A stretch of DNA of 64,000 bases. Origin: Porphyra umbilicalis. Taxonomy: Eukaryota > Rhodophyta > Bangiophyceae > Bangiales > Bangiaceae. Below the pieces are notes generated by a model, which was not told the origin of the DNA, did no database searches, and was given only the letters and a program-made list of their open reading frames with translations. The position numbers and the translations under genes were made by a program. Every line of letters starts with the position of its first letter. The first letter of the stretch is position 1. The stretch spans positions 124,001 through 188,000 of the forward strand of contig KV918835.1 of the NCBI GenBank assembly GCA_002049455.2, written 5' to 3'. Shown piece after piece: positions 31,701 to 42,529 of the stretch.

Positions 31701-32000
31701 CGCCGTCGGCGGCCGCGTCACCCCGCACCCGCCGCCCCCCCCCCCCCAGCGGTGGGGGCGGCGTCGAGCCCCGCCAGCACCGCGTCTGCGGTCGCGGGGC
31801 GGCGGCGGCGGCGGGCGCCCGGCGGCGGCGGCACCGCCGCCGCCGGCGCGGGCCCCCACCCCGTCGCCGACGCTGTGTGCGCGACGACGGCGGAGCCGTC
31901 GGGGTAGGCCGACCCGGCGGCGGCCACGGCGGCGGCCAGCCCGAGCGCCGCCCCGTGCGTGATTGGGGGGGGGGCGGGGGGGGGGGGGGCGCCGCGCCGA
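28752..32000 (-). CDS. Large Ala-rich protein with two DPW repeats; frames fragmented
   Basis: Protein-like segments occur along the minus strand in several frames that switch at G/C runs. They include a hydrophobic segment at about 31530 (AAYAALFLAAAAAAEW), PWCTVDVFGVEEAD, a long Ala/Val-rich helical region, CVLDVFGGRHPYTT at about 29600, and the acidic repeats VDDPWAGLPGG (about 29203-29234) and IEDDPWAGLPGG (about 28905-28938). The C-terminus after a 7-C run (28898-28904) reads best in a frame ending TGA at 28752, with RVGMCSFFRKVCATQG. DPW is the AP-2 appendage-binding motif of epsins, but two copies are weak evidence for endocytosis. The start is unknown and may lie as far up as 33.6 kb. 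A 25-G run at 29767-29791 lies inside. I recognise no family. Confidence 0.35.
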
Positions 32001-33953
32001 GCGCGCCCGCCGGGTGCCCATGGCTGCCCCCACCCGCGGCGGTGCGGGAGGTTGGGGGGGGGGGAGGGGCGACGCGCGACGCGGCGACGCGGCCGACGAG
32101 GGAAGGGGGGGCGGCGCAGCGGGGGCCACAAGCGCCCGGGAGACGGCGCCGCAGCACCAAAAAAAAAAAAAAACAGGGGCGACGGCCACGACGGCAGGCG
32201 CCGCGCGGGCGAGCACGCGCACACCCCCAGCGGCGCGGCGGCGCCCTCGCCGCCGAGGCAACGGCCGCGCCCCGCACGTCGGCGGCGGCCGCTCGGCACG
32301 CGCGCGGGGGTGGCGGCACGCCGGCGGCGCGGCGCGGCGGCGGCGGCCGCGGCGCGCCGTCGGCCGACGCGCCCCACCCGCGGCGCGGCGCGGCGGCGGC
32401 GGCGGCGGGGCGGCGTTGGAGACGTCCCCCCGGTCGCCCGCCCGCCCGCGGCGGCCGCCCGCCGAGGCGGCCCCGCCAGCGGCCGCGGGCGCGACCGACC
32501 GACCGCCGCCGCCGCCGCCGTACCCCCGCCCGACGCGCGCGCGCCCGCGCGGCGGGGCGCGCCCCGCAACGGGCGCGCGGCGCGGCGCGGGCCCGACCGC
32601 CGCGGCCGCGGGGCGGCGGGGGAAATCATTTGCGCGGCCCCCCCCCGCCGCCGCCGTTGGGCGGCGCGCGGGCGCCTCGACGGCCGCCCGCCCGCCGCCG
32701 CCGCCGCCGTCGGTGCGTCGGCCCGCCCGCCCGCTCCGGCAGTGGTGGGGGCGCCGCGTGGCACGCGCTCCCCCCCCCCCCCCGCCCCCAGCCCCCCGCC
32801 GCCCGCCCCCCCGCGCGCGTCACGCGGCGCACCTCGCGCACGGGGCGGGGGCGGGGGCGGTCGCGCCCCCCCCCCCCCCCCCGCGCGGCAGGCCACGGCA
32901 CGGCACGAGGGGCGGCCGCCGGCGCGCGGCGGCGAGGCGGCGGTCCCCCCCCCCCCCCCCCCCGCGCCCCCGCCGCCCACGTGGTGCCGCTCGGTTGCGG
33001 CGTGACCGCCACGCTCGCGGCGCGCGCGCGGGGGGGCGGGCGGCCGCGTCGGCGGGCGGTGCGGCCGCGTTGGGCGCCACGCCGCCGCGCACCGCCGCCG
33101 CGGGCAATGGCGGGGACGGGGCGCCCGGTCGGCAGCAACGACGACCATGGGGGTGGGGGGGGGGAGGGCGGCGCTGGGGGGGAGCGGGGGGGGGGGGGGA
33201 CGGGGGGACCCGCACCCGCCGCCGCCCCGTCGGTCGGGACGGCCGGCGCACCCCCTGGTGGGGCGCGTGGCGCGCGGCCGCCACCGCCGGGAGCGCGGCG
33301 CGCACGTCCACGGGGGAGGGGGGTGCAGGGCGCCCGCGGCGCCCGCTGTCCCGCGCGGCGGTGACTCCCCCAACGCCGTGACCAGCGGCGGGCGCGACCA
33401 CGCGGCCGCCGGCAGGCGCGCGCCGCCCCCGCGGCGCGCGTCAGCACCGCCACACCACGACCGGGGTGCCCGCCCACCGCGGTGGCGCCGCCGTCGTCCA
33501 CGCGCGGTGCGCCCGTGTGCCACGGCGGTGCGCGCCACTGGACGGCGGTGGCGGGGCGGTGCGCATCGTTGCAGCGGCGGGGGGGATGGCACGTGACGGC
33601 CGTGGCGGCGGGGGGGGGGATGGAAGGGGACGGTCGTGGCGGCGTGGGGGGGGCCCCCCGCAGTTGCCAGAAAATTCAGACGAGAGGGCGGGGACGGTCG
33701 TCCCGACCCGCCGTGACGGCGACGCGCGTCAAACCCGCGTCCGGGAGGTTCAACAAGGACGGGGGGAGGGCGGTGGGCGTGGCAGACCGTCACTCCCCCA
33801 ATTGTCGAGCGAAAGCAAAGGGTCGACATCACCGAAAAGGACGCGGCCAGGCCCTCGCCGCGCACGCCATCACGACGTGACCGCCTCTCCCTCGGCACCC
33901 CCCAGTCGCCGGTCGCATTCACGGCGCTCCGCCCTGGACGCACACATGTCGGA
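32001..33953. other. Extreme GC region, no gene delimited
   Basis: Very high GC with many runs of 8 or more C or G and one 15-A run (32159-32173). Long frames are open on both strands because stops are rare at this composition. It may contain the 5' part and introns of the minus-strand gene below; no exon could be supported. Confidence 0.35.
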
Positions 33954-35668
33954 TCAATAGGGCTCCCCCTCGGGTGACATCCACCCTTCGTCCCCGGCAG
34001 CCGGTCGCCTGCTCGGCGGCGTGAGCTGCCGCGTACTCTTGCGGGCGGTCTGCTTGGTCCGCCCCCTCCCGTGTCCCCTCCCCCACCCGCCCACGTTCAC
34101 TGGCAGCGGCGATGACGCTGGGGAGACGTCGGCCACCCGCCCGTCGAGCAGTGCGCGCACCCCTTCCACCGCGGGATCAGCCACCCACCGGGCGGATCCG
34201 GCGGTGCCAGGCCCCGTGCACCACGTCGAGCGGATGCGCACCGAGGTGCCTTCCAAGTCGACGAGCGCCGCGAGGACGTGACCGTCGCGGACGCGGCTTT
34301 CGCTTGGCGGCCGGCGTTCTTCCCAGACATCGGGCTCCAACCAGTCGTTGCCGAAACGGTTGGTGAGCGTGGCGGCCGCCGCCCGCACTGCGGCAGCGGG
34401 CGTCGCGACGACCGCCACCAGGGAGGACACGTCGGGCTCGTACGGGGTACTATGGACCTCCGTCAACACCCACACGGCACCACTCGCCACCGCGCCGGCG
34501 GCCCCATCTAGGGTGCGCACTGCCACCGTGACCCGGTTGTACGTGCCCTCCCCGTCGCTCACCTTCACAAGTGTCGCCCCGTCGACGACCCGCGCGGCGG
34601 CGGTGACTACCTCACGGAAGAGGCCCCCGCCACCGTCGGCGCTGTCATCCCACCGCCACCCCGCGTGGGTGGCCATGACGGCGGTGGCACCGCGCAGGGC
34701 GGCGGCCTTGGACCCGACGACCTGCGCCACCGCCGAGCGGGGGTCGGACCACCCGTCGCATTCCGTGTAGGTGAGCACATAGACGATGGGGGCGGCGGGG
34801 GTGGCGGCCGCCGCACCCGCCCGACCATCTCCATTGGCAGCCTTGGCAGCGGTGGCGGCGGGAGGCTTGGCTTTGGCCGCCGCCGCGACCGCAGCTTTGG
34901 TGGCCTTGGCCGCCGGTTTCTTGGTGGGCGGCACGGACGCAGCGGGGGGGGCGGTGGAGGCCGCCGCTTTGGCCACCGGTGCAGCGGAGCGAGCGGGGGG
35001 GTGCGACGCCGCCGCCTTGGCCGCCTTGGTGTGCGTCTTCTTGGGCGGCTGCGCGGCGGCGTTGGCGTGCGTCTTCTTGGGCGGCTGCGCGGCGGCCTTG
35101 GCCCGGGGCTTTTTGGCCGGCGCGGGAGCTCCGGTGGTGGCCCCCTCGGCACCGGCCTTTTTGGTCGGTACCGCGGCCGCCGCTTTGGCCGCCGTTGTGG
35201 CCCCCTTCTTTGCCGGTTGTGTCGCAGACGCCTTGGCCGCCTTGGCGGGAGGCTTTGGGGCCACCGCCGTCGTCTGGTCGGGCGCCGCCGTCGGCCGCGT
35301 CGCCTTGCCCCCCCCGCCACCGCCGCCGCCGCCGCCCGCTTGGGCGGCGGTGCCCCGCTCCCCGCCACGAGCGCGATGCGCACGCGCGCAAACAGCCCCT
35401 TGGGGTCGACCACGTGGATGACCGTCCCCACATCCGGGCAGTCGACGCCTCGCCGCGCCGCCTTGTGCACGTCAAACCCCTCGGCCGACGCCCACGCGTC
35501 GCCCCACTGGCAGCGGCTGTTCATGGCGGCGGCCGCCCGGCGGACGGCGCCGACCTTGGTCGTCACCGTCCCGAGGGGCACCGCCGTCGGCGCGCCCGAC
35601 GCGTTGCCCGACTCAAACGTCAGGGCATAGTGGGGGGCGGCGTCGGGGGCGTTGCGCTTGGGCGCCAT
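33954..35668 (-). CDS. Basic protein with triplicated unknown domain, H1-like linker and histone H3 tail mimic
   Basis: Starts at the ATG at 35668 (GCC-ATG-GCG context). The N-terminal frame runs to an 8-C run (35308-35315, plus strand), after which the adjacent frame continues the protein to its stop at 33954. Three diverged copies of a domain of about 95 residues can be seen: near the N-terminus (YALTFESGNASG...VHVVDPKGLFARVRIA style), then VYVLTYTECDGW...VKVSDGEGTYNRVTVAV, then VWVLTEVHSTPY...LVDLEGTSVRIRS. I do not recognise this domain. Between copies 1 and 2 is a Lys/Ala/Pro linker with QPPKKTHANAA and QPPKKTHTKAA repeats, like histone H1 tails. Near the C-terminus, RTKQTARKST (34032-34061) is identical to residues 2-11 of mature histone H3, flanked by GRG-rich and PSRRP sequences. 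A nuclear, chromatin-associated role is inferred. Confidence 0.6.
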
Positions 35669-36022
35669 GGCCGTCGTGGGGGGGAGAGGTGGGGGGGGAC
35701 GGACGCAGAATCAAGTTTGTGGGGAGGGAAGCGAGGGAGCAGCGGCGCGGCGTGCGTGGGCAGGGGGAGGGGGGGGAGGCGCACAGCTGCTGCAGCGGCT
35801 GCGACCGAGACCACCGCGTGGGACGGCGGGACGGGGGTACAGTAGGGAGCGCAGCGATCGAAGAATGGGAAGTGGCAGACCGATATAAGGATGGCGACAC
35901 CGGGTGTAGGGTCCCATGTCCATGCAGTCGGTTGACGGGTATCCGCGTCAGGCGGTGCGGAGCGTTTGACGTTGAGATTTGAAAGCTTGCAAGAACGGGA
36001 TTTGTGGCGCGATACAATAGGA
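35669..36022. promoter_or_regulatory. Upstream region of the H3-tail-mimic gene
   Basis: 354 bp between the gene's start and a partial R1 copy. It is purine-rich on the plus strand (pyrimidine-rich on the transcribed orientation) close to the start codon. It would contain the promoter; no specific element is assigned. Confidence 0.35.
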
Positions 36023-36134
36023 TTCCCTGGCCTTTAGGACAGGGTGCTCTCAAAGTGTAGTGATGCACACATATACTTAGATCCAGAGACTTGTTCTCCG
36101 TTTCAGAGGAGGCAGTTTGCATTCGTGTCCTCAG
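36023..36134 (+). repeat. R1 terminal module, solo copy
   Basis: A 112-bp fragment comprising only the TTCCCTGGCC end of R1. It stops at GTGTCCTCAG, exactly where a second solo copy (61488-61599) also stops; full copies continue with GGATCTGAGG. Confidence 0.75.
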
Positions 36135-38080
36135 CACAGCACGTTGTCAAATTGGGTCACGGAGAACTTAAAATATATGCGAACCGTGAGAGGTCGTGAG
36201 AGAAATGTTTTTCCATGCAGCAAACCTCGTGACACCATCCTCGCAAATGTCGCTGTGTCGATCTCTAAAAGGCTCTGTCTGAGAAGGCTTTCTGACACCC
36301 CCAGAGACCTTCTTACCCCACCCACCTGGTCACCCCTACCCATGTGCGTACTCGTCTACTCCCAATAGCTGCGGGCACCGCCCAACCACGGACACTTGTG
36401 CTTGCCTCCTTTCCTGTCCTCTCCCACTCCTTTCTCCTGCTGGCAGGGGGGGGGGGGCGAGGGGGGCTGCACATACATGCCGAGGGGGTCGGGGAGGATG
36501 GGGGCGCAAACGGTGTCGCTAGAGTGGGACGGCTGCTGGCATTGCCGTGCAGAGCTCTGGCAGGGTCATGGGGCAGGTCCTCCTTGCGCGATCAAACGGC
36601 ACCCTTCACACCCAGTTCAAGGCAGACTTGGCGTACACAGTATGCATTCTTGCGGGCACATGGAGACCTCTGCTCGGACGCCTCACCGTCGTAGCTTGTG
36701 TCAGCCAGACTTTGTTCAGTACCTGTTGGCATGATAGTCTGCTACCAATGGGGACCCAGGATGCGCCCCCGGTCAACCGGGCAGCCAACCAGCGGGCTGG
36801 AAAACGTCAAGCCTTGTGCTTGGGGATAGCGGGGCGATTAATAATAATTCGAAGTGCTGGGCGGCGCCAATGCGCGCCCTCGGCATGTGTGCAGGTGACT
36901 GCCATGCTGCCCCCAGCCCCGCTCCTGGCTGCCGCCCAAGTGCACAAGTGCTGCCAACATCCCCGCTCGCTCTCCTGGCCGACCGCTCGGCCCACCCTCC
37001 TGGCGGACCGCCCCGCCCACCCTCTGGTCGACCGCCCCACCCACCCTCCTGGCCGGAAGCCCCGGCCACCCTCTGTTCGATCGCCCCGCCCACCCTCCTG
37101 CCGACCGCCCTCGTTCCTGTCGTATTCTTATCTGCATCCCCTCCATCCCACGCATTCTCTCCAGCTCGCACGGGGGCGGGGGGGAGTCACTCTACGACGG
37201 GCCGGACGACGTTTGCAGTCGCTGGACTAGTGGTGGTGGCGATTGGGTGGGGATCCACACTGGCGCAGTGTGGATAGTGTGACGCGCGCGGTGGGTGGGT
37301 GGTGGATGGGTTGGATGAACTGACCACGTACTTCTTTTTCGTGTTCGCTCGCCCGTCCCCCATGTATCCTTACCATGCATATGTGCGATGGCTTCCTCTT
37401 TCTTGGCTTCTGTTTCTTTGCAAACCAATGGGTGTTGCTGACATCGAAGTCGAGTAACTTGTGTCATACGCACATGCATGCGTGGTGTCCGCGAGTCGCT
37501 GACATGGTGAGCTTGCTGTTGTCCGGTGGCCTGTAGCTCTGTCAGAGTTTGCGGCTGTGTGCAGTTAGCTACATGTCTGCGTGACTCTGTAGCACACCGT
37601 GGCTTTCTTATCGATTTCGTGTCTGCTCTGCCACCCGTGCCCGCGCCGAGCAACAATAAAGCGACCGTGTCTTTCAATGCATCTTTGGCATGTATCCTCA
37701 ATGCTGGCCGGTGTCACATCCTTTCCTCCGTCAGGGTCTTGCTCCACTTCTTCCCCGAGACCTCCGAGGGATCATTGCGGCGAGTCTCGCAACATATGTC
37801 TCGAAGGATGTGAACTTCTCCTTAAAGATTGGGCAAAGAGGAGTTATGTACTCATTTTCGATCTCTCTCTGAACGCAAAGGGGTCGAGCAGCAATACGGT
37901 TCGGCCTTGTTGCAGATACCTTGGAACCTGACACGAGATTTCATCAACGCGCTGTGAGCGCAGCGGGCCCAAAACCGTCGTCAAGAGCACGTCTGCTTTT
38001 GGGTGTTTTGGGATGAACAGATAATCTGCCAACCGCCCTCGGGCTCTGTCAGGGCTGCTTTTTGCCAGAAAGGGCGCCAA
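36135..38080. other. Unassigned region with a small minisatellite
   Basis: No gene recognised on either strand. It contains G-rich tracts near 36450 and the tandem repeat at 36971-37110. Its right end (about 37957-38010) is similar, in inverted orientation, to part of the 411-bp spacer of the R1 array (about 39081-39133). Confidence 0.4.
36971..37110. repeat. Minisatellite, period about 24 bp
   Basis: About six degenerate units built on CCCACCCTCCTGGCSGACCG. Units vary by substitution and small indels. Non-coding as far as can be seen. Confidence 0.7.
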
Positions 38081-41056
38081 TTCCAGGCACGTGCGTGCAA
38101 TACCCTGGCCTTCAGGGCGGTGGCGCGCTCGGCGTCGCATCGACACCGGACACGCCGGCCGGCTCCATAGCCGCGAGCGCGCACGGGGGCACGCACAGCC
38201 ACGCTGCAATGGCGGAGAGAATTTGGGGCGGGGAAAAGGGTGCCGCCGCCGCCACCGCAGCGGCGGCGGCCCGCCGGCGTCGCGCGACGCCCACAGGAGG
38301 GGCCGTCACTTCGCCGCGCAGCGCACCTGCGCAAGGCGGGCAGGGCGGCCGACACGGCGCACGGGCGGGCGGGTGGGACTGATCGCCGCGCGATGGGGCG
38401 CCTCCAACCGCGCCGCTAGGTGGCGTCAGCAACCGCCGACGCGCCGCCGCAACAGAAGACGGCGCGCAGGCACGATCATCCGCGGGTCATCGTGGGCGCG
38501 TCGAACCCCGGAAGTCGCTGCGCGCGGTCGCCGCGCGCAACTCGGGGCGGTGGTGGTGGGCAGAGGGGCAGACGCCGTCCCGGCCCTGTGACCCTTGTGG
38601 CAGGAGAGTCCTTCTCAGCCACGTAACTCTATTCGCTTTTTAGTGTCATCGCGACCCTTCCAACGCTGACACGCCCTCAAATCCCTGAGGGCACGAATGC
38701 AGACTGCCACCTCTGAAACCGAGATCAAGTCCCGTTATCTAAGTATATGTGTGCATCACTACACTTTGAGAGCACCCTGTCCTGAAGGCCAGGGAAAACC
38801 ATCTGTTCGCCGGGATAGGTGCATCTCCACTCGTAAAAAGAGAGACACAGCATAATACTTATACACTTCACCCTTCCAGAAAGAGAGAGAGACGGAGAAG
38901 CATCTATGGCCCTGCCAGCAGGCGCAATGTGTGGAGTGAGGAACGATTCCTGTTCTCGCAAACACAAATATGCAAGGACCTCGCATGGAATGGCCTCTGA
39001 GAGCCTGTCAAGGGGGGTCGATCTGTTTTTTGCACAGGAATTCTGTTTCATCAAACATGAACACGGGCCTCCAAGAGGCTCAAAACAGGCAAAAACAGAC
39101 GCGCTTTTGACGACAGTTCTAGACCCGCTGCGCAGGGATCTGACGCAGGGATGGAAAAAATCGCGAGTTTTTACATCTCGGATAGATTAATCTATAGATT
39201 AACATAATAGTTCCAGGCACGTGCGTGCAATACCCTGGCCTTCAGGGCGGTGGCGCGCTCGGCGTCGCATCGACTCCGGACACGCCGGCCGGCTCCATAG
39301 CCGCGAGCGCGCACGGGGGCACGTACAGCCACGCTGCAATGACGGAGAGAATGTGGGGCGGGGAAAAGGGTGCCGCCGCCGCCACCGCAGCGGCGGCGGC
39401 CCGCCGGCGTCGCGCGACGCCCACAGGAGGGGCCGTCACTTCGCCGCGCAGCGCACCTGCGCAAGGCGGGCAGGGCGGCCGACACGGCGCACGGGCGGGC
39501 GGGTGGGACTGATCGCCGCGCGATGGGGCGCCTCCAACCGCGCCGCTAGGTGGCGTCAGCAACCGCCGACGCGCCGCCGCAACAGAAGACGGCGCGCAGG
39601 CACGATCATCCGCGGGTCATCGTGGGCGCGTCGAACCCCGGAAGTCGCTGCGCGCGGTCGCCGCGCGCAACTCGGGGCGGTGGTGGTGGGCAGAGGGGCA
39701 GACGCCGTCCCGGCCCTGTGACCCTTGTGGCAGGAGAGTCCTTCTCAGCCACGTAACTCTATTCGCTTTTTAGTGTCATCGCGACCCTTCCAACGCTGAC
39801 ACGCCCTCAAATCCCTGAGGGCACGAATGCAGACTGCCACCTCTGAAACCGAGATCAAGTCCCGTTATCTAAGTATATGTGTGCATCACTACACTTTGAG
39901 AGCACCCTGTCCTGAAGGCCAGGGAAAACCATCTGTTCGCCGGGATAGGTGCATCTCCACTCGTAAAAAGAGCGACACAGCATAATACTTATACACTTCA
40001 CCCTTCCAGAAAGAGAGAGAGACGGAGAAGCATCTATGGCCCTGCTAGCAGGCGCAATGTGTGGAGTGAGGAACGATTCCTGTTCTCGCAAACACAAATA
40101 TGCAAGGACCTCGCATGGAATGGCCTCTGAGAGCCTGTCAAGGGGGGTCGATCTGTTTTTTGCACAGGAATTCTGTTTCATCAAACATGAACACGGGCCT
40201 CCAAGAGGCTCAAAACAGGCAAAAACAGACGCGCTTTTGACGACAGTTCTAGACCCGCTGCGCAGGGATCTGACGCAGGGATGGAAAAAATCGCGAGTTT
40301 TTACATCTCGGATAGATTAATCTATAGATTATCATAATAGTTCCAGGCACGTGCGTGCAATACCCTGGCCTTCAGGGCGGTGGCGCGCTCGGCGTCGCAT
40401 CGACACCGGACACGCCGGCCGGCTCCATAGCCGCGAGCGCGCACGGGGGCACGTACAGCCACGCTGCAATGACGGAGAGAATGTGGGGCGGGGAAAAGGG
40501 TGCCGCCGCCGCCACCGCAGCGGCGGCGGCCCGCCGGCGTCGCGCGACGCCCACAGGAGGGGCCGTCACTTCGCCGCGCAGCGCACCTGCGCAAGGCGGG
40601 CAGGGCGGCCGACACGGCGCACGGGCGGGCGGGTGGGACTGATCGCCGCGCGATGGGGCGCCTCCAACCGCGCCGCTAGGTGGCGTCAGCAACCGCCGAC
40701 GCGCCGCCGCAACAGAAGACGGCGCGCAGGCACGATCATCCGCGGGTCATCGTGGGCGCGTCGAACCCCGGAAGTCGCTGCGCGCGGTCGCCGCGCGCAA
40801 CTCGGGGCGGTGGTGGTGGGCAGAGGGGCAGACGCCGTCCCGGCCCTGTGACCCTTGTGGCAGGAGAGTCCTTCTCAGCCACGTAACTCTATTCGCTTTT
40901 TAGTGTCATCGCGACCCTTCCAACGCTGACACGCCCTCAAATCCCTGAGGGCACGAATGCAGACTGCCACCTCTGAAACCGAGATCAAGTCCCGTTATCT
41001 AAGTATATGTGTGCATCACTACACTTTGAGAGCACCCTGTCCTGAAGGCCAGGGAA
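38081..41056 (-). repeat. R1 tandem array, 1130-bp period
   Basis: Three R1 copies in reverse orientation at 38081-38796, 39211-39926 and 40341-41056, separated by two 414-bp spacers (38797-39210 and 39927-40340). Units and spacers are nearly identical; only scattered single-base differences were seen. The array is therefore recent. The spacer is lower in GC and ends in or near a TTAATCTATAGATTAA palindrome. Confidence 0.88.
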
Positions 41057-41547
41057 ATATCGATTTTCCAATTAATTAATAGTTTTATTGCTGCCTGTTA
41101 ATTCGACTGCGGGCTGTGTCTGACCATCCATGTCGCCGCCGCTTCGCTGGTCCGAGGGTGTTCGCTTGCCTCGATCGGTGGTGCACTTGTTACACTTCAC
41201 ACTGAGTGGCGCGTCGGTAATCCCAAGGTGAAAGAGAGACGAGCGGAGAGGCCGAGGTGGTCGCCGATGTCCGTCCAGTGCGAGGTGAGGGTGAGTGAGG
41301 AGCCGCCACTGTAGCCGAGGCCGCCCCCGCTGCCGCTCTCCACCGTTGTGACCACCCCGCCTCCGCACCGTCAGCCACCAAAACGCGTGTCGCACCACAG
41401 GCTGCGGCCGAGACCCGAGGCGACAGCCTTCTAGCATTAAGTTAAAAAACACATAAAAAACGGGAGAACGGCAACTGATTACTCTATAGACTAAATATGT
41501 ATTAAATCGATTTAATGTAATGCATGCATTTTATTGGTGCCAACCCT
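41057..41547. other. Unique segment between R1 array and hAT element
   Basis: 490 bp, AT-rich at both ends and without a recognised gene. Its last 8 bases before 41556 are the left target duplication of the hAT element. Confidence 0.4.
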
Positions 41548-42154
41548 GATCTGAGTAGGGTTGCCCAACTGGTATATCGAAATTGGTTAAAACTGGTTTA
41601 CATTGGGTAAAAATCGGACATCACTTGCAAACTAGTTTCGGATGCAAAATATTGGTTAAACTGGTTATTTTTTAAATACGGAACAGTTGCGGTCACGTGA
41701 CCGGAATTGTCCCATTTCTTTGGCGTTAAGTGCGTGACGAGTCACAACTTGATGACGCGTGCACGACCAGATCCGACGACTCGTGTCTTCGTCTCTCACA
41801 CCAGCCCCGTCGCCGACGCTTCCCGTGCTGCGAGCCCACCATGGCTCCCGCACACAAGTCGGGTAACCATACCCCACACCCCCGCACAGGAAAAGGACCG
41901 CCACGCACGCATCACGCCGCCGTGCGGAAAGAGTGAAGGTGCATGTACCTAGCAGCCTCGCATAGATCTGGGAAAGAAAAGAAAGAAGGAGGACCAATGC
42001 GCATGCCAAGAACACATCGTGCACACAGAAGCAATAGAGAAGGGAACGCCGCGCAGAGGAGACAGATGCTCGTGTCAGACGCGCTGCACACAGAAAGCAT
42101 CACATGAACTGGCAGCTCGAGCGACGTCCACATATCACCTACAAGCGTACCACC

Positions 42155-42521
42155 TGTGAAGTCGATGACGTTGAGTGGGTGCGTTGTTTTACTAGGCACT
42201 GCGTTCCCAGGCCTGCGAAGGCGTGCCTGATATCCCCCAGGCCGCCTCAGCCGCAGGGCCTTCCCAGGCACCCCCAATGGCGCGGCCGACAAGGCCCGCA
42301 CGGCACCTCCCAGGGCAGCTCCCGCACCTCCGGAGGGCGCCCACAGCCTCACACTCCAGGCGCCGCTCCCCACACAAATCTCCCCCGGAGCTCAACCCCT
42401 AATGGGTTCCCCGCTGAAAGATCTATAATCAAGTACATGCAGTGTCACCACACAAATACAAAGACTTACGACTGACGCAAGGGCCAATTGTTCCTGGGGG
42501 ACTGCGGAAGTACACTTCACA
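42155..42521 (-). repeat. Copia LTR 1 (leftmost; 3' LTR of unit 1)
   Basis: 367 bp with inverted termini TGTGAAGT...ACTTCACA. It differs from the other three LTRs at one position that I could see. Confidence 0.93.
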
Positions 42522-42529
42522 CTCCCCCC
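42522..42529 (-). other. Polypurine tract, Copia unit 1
   Basis: GGGGGGAG on the minus strand directly next to the 3' LTR, the expected plus-strand primer site. Confidence 0.75.

Noticed and set aside
30116-33364. A plus-strand open frame of more than 1000 codons
   Set aside because: Almost pure Ala/Arg/Pro/Gly, with equally long frames on the opposite strand. At this GC content stops are rare, and the minus strand has more protein-like segments.
35884-35892. TATA box (ATATAAGG) for the H3-tail-mimic gene
   Set aside because: It reads in the wrong orientation for the minus-strand gene and is isolated.
41057-41547. A second hAT end next to the first (CCAACCCT before the target duplication)
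   Set aside because: Only about 8 bases resemble the TIR and there is no matching partner end or duplication.
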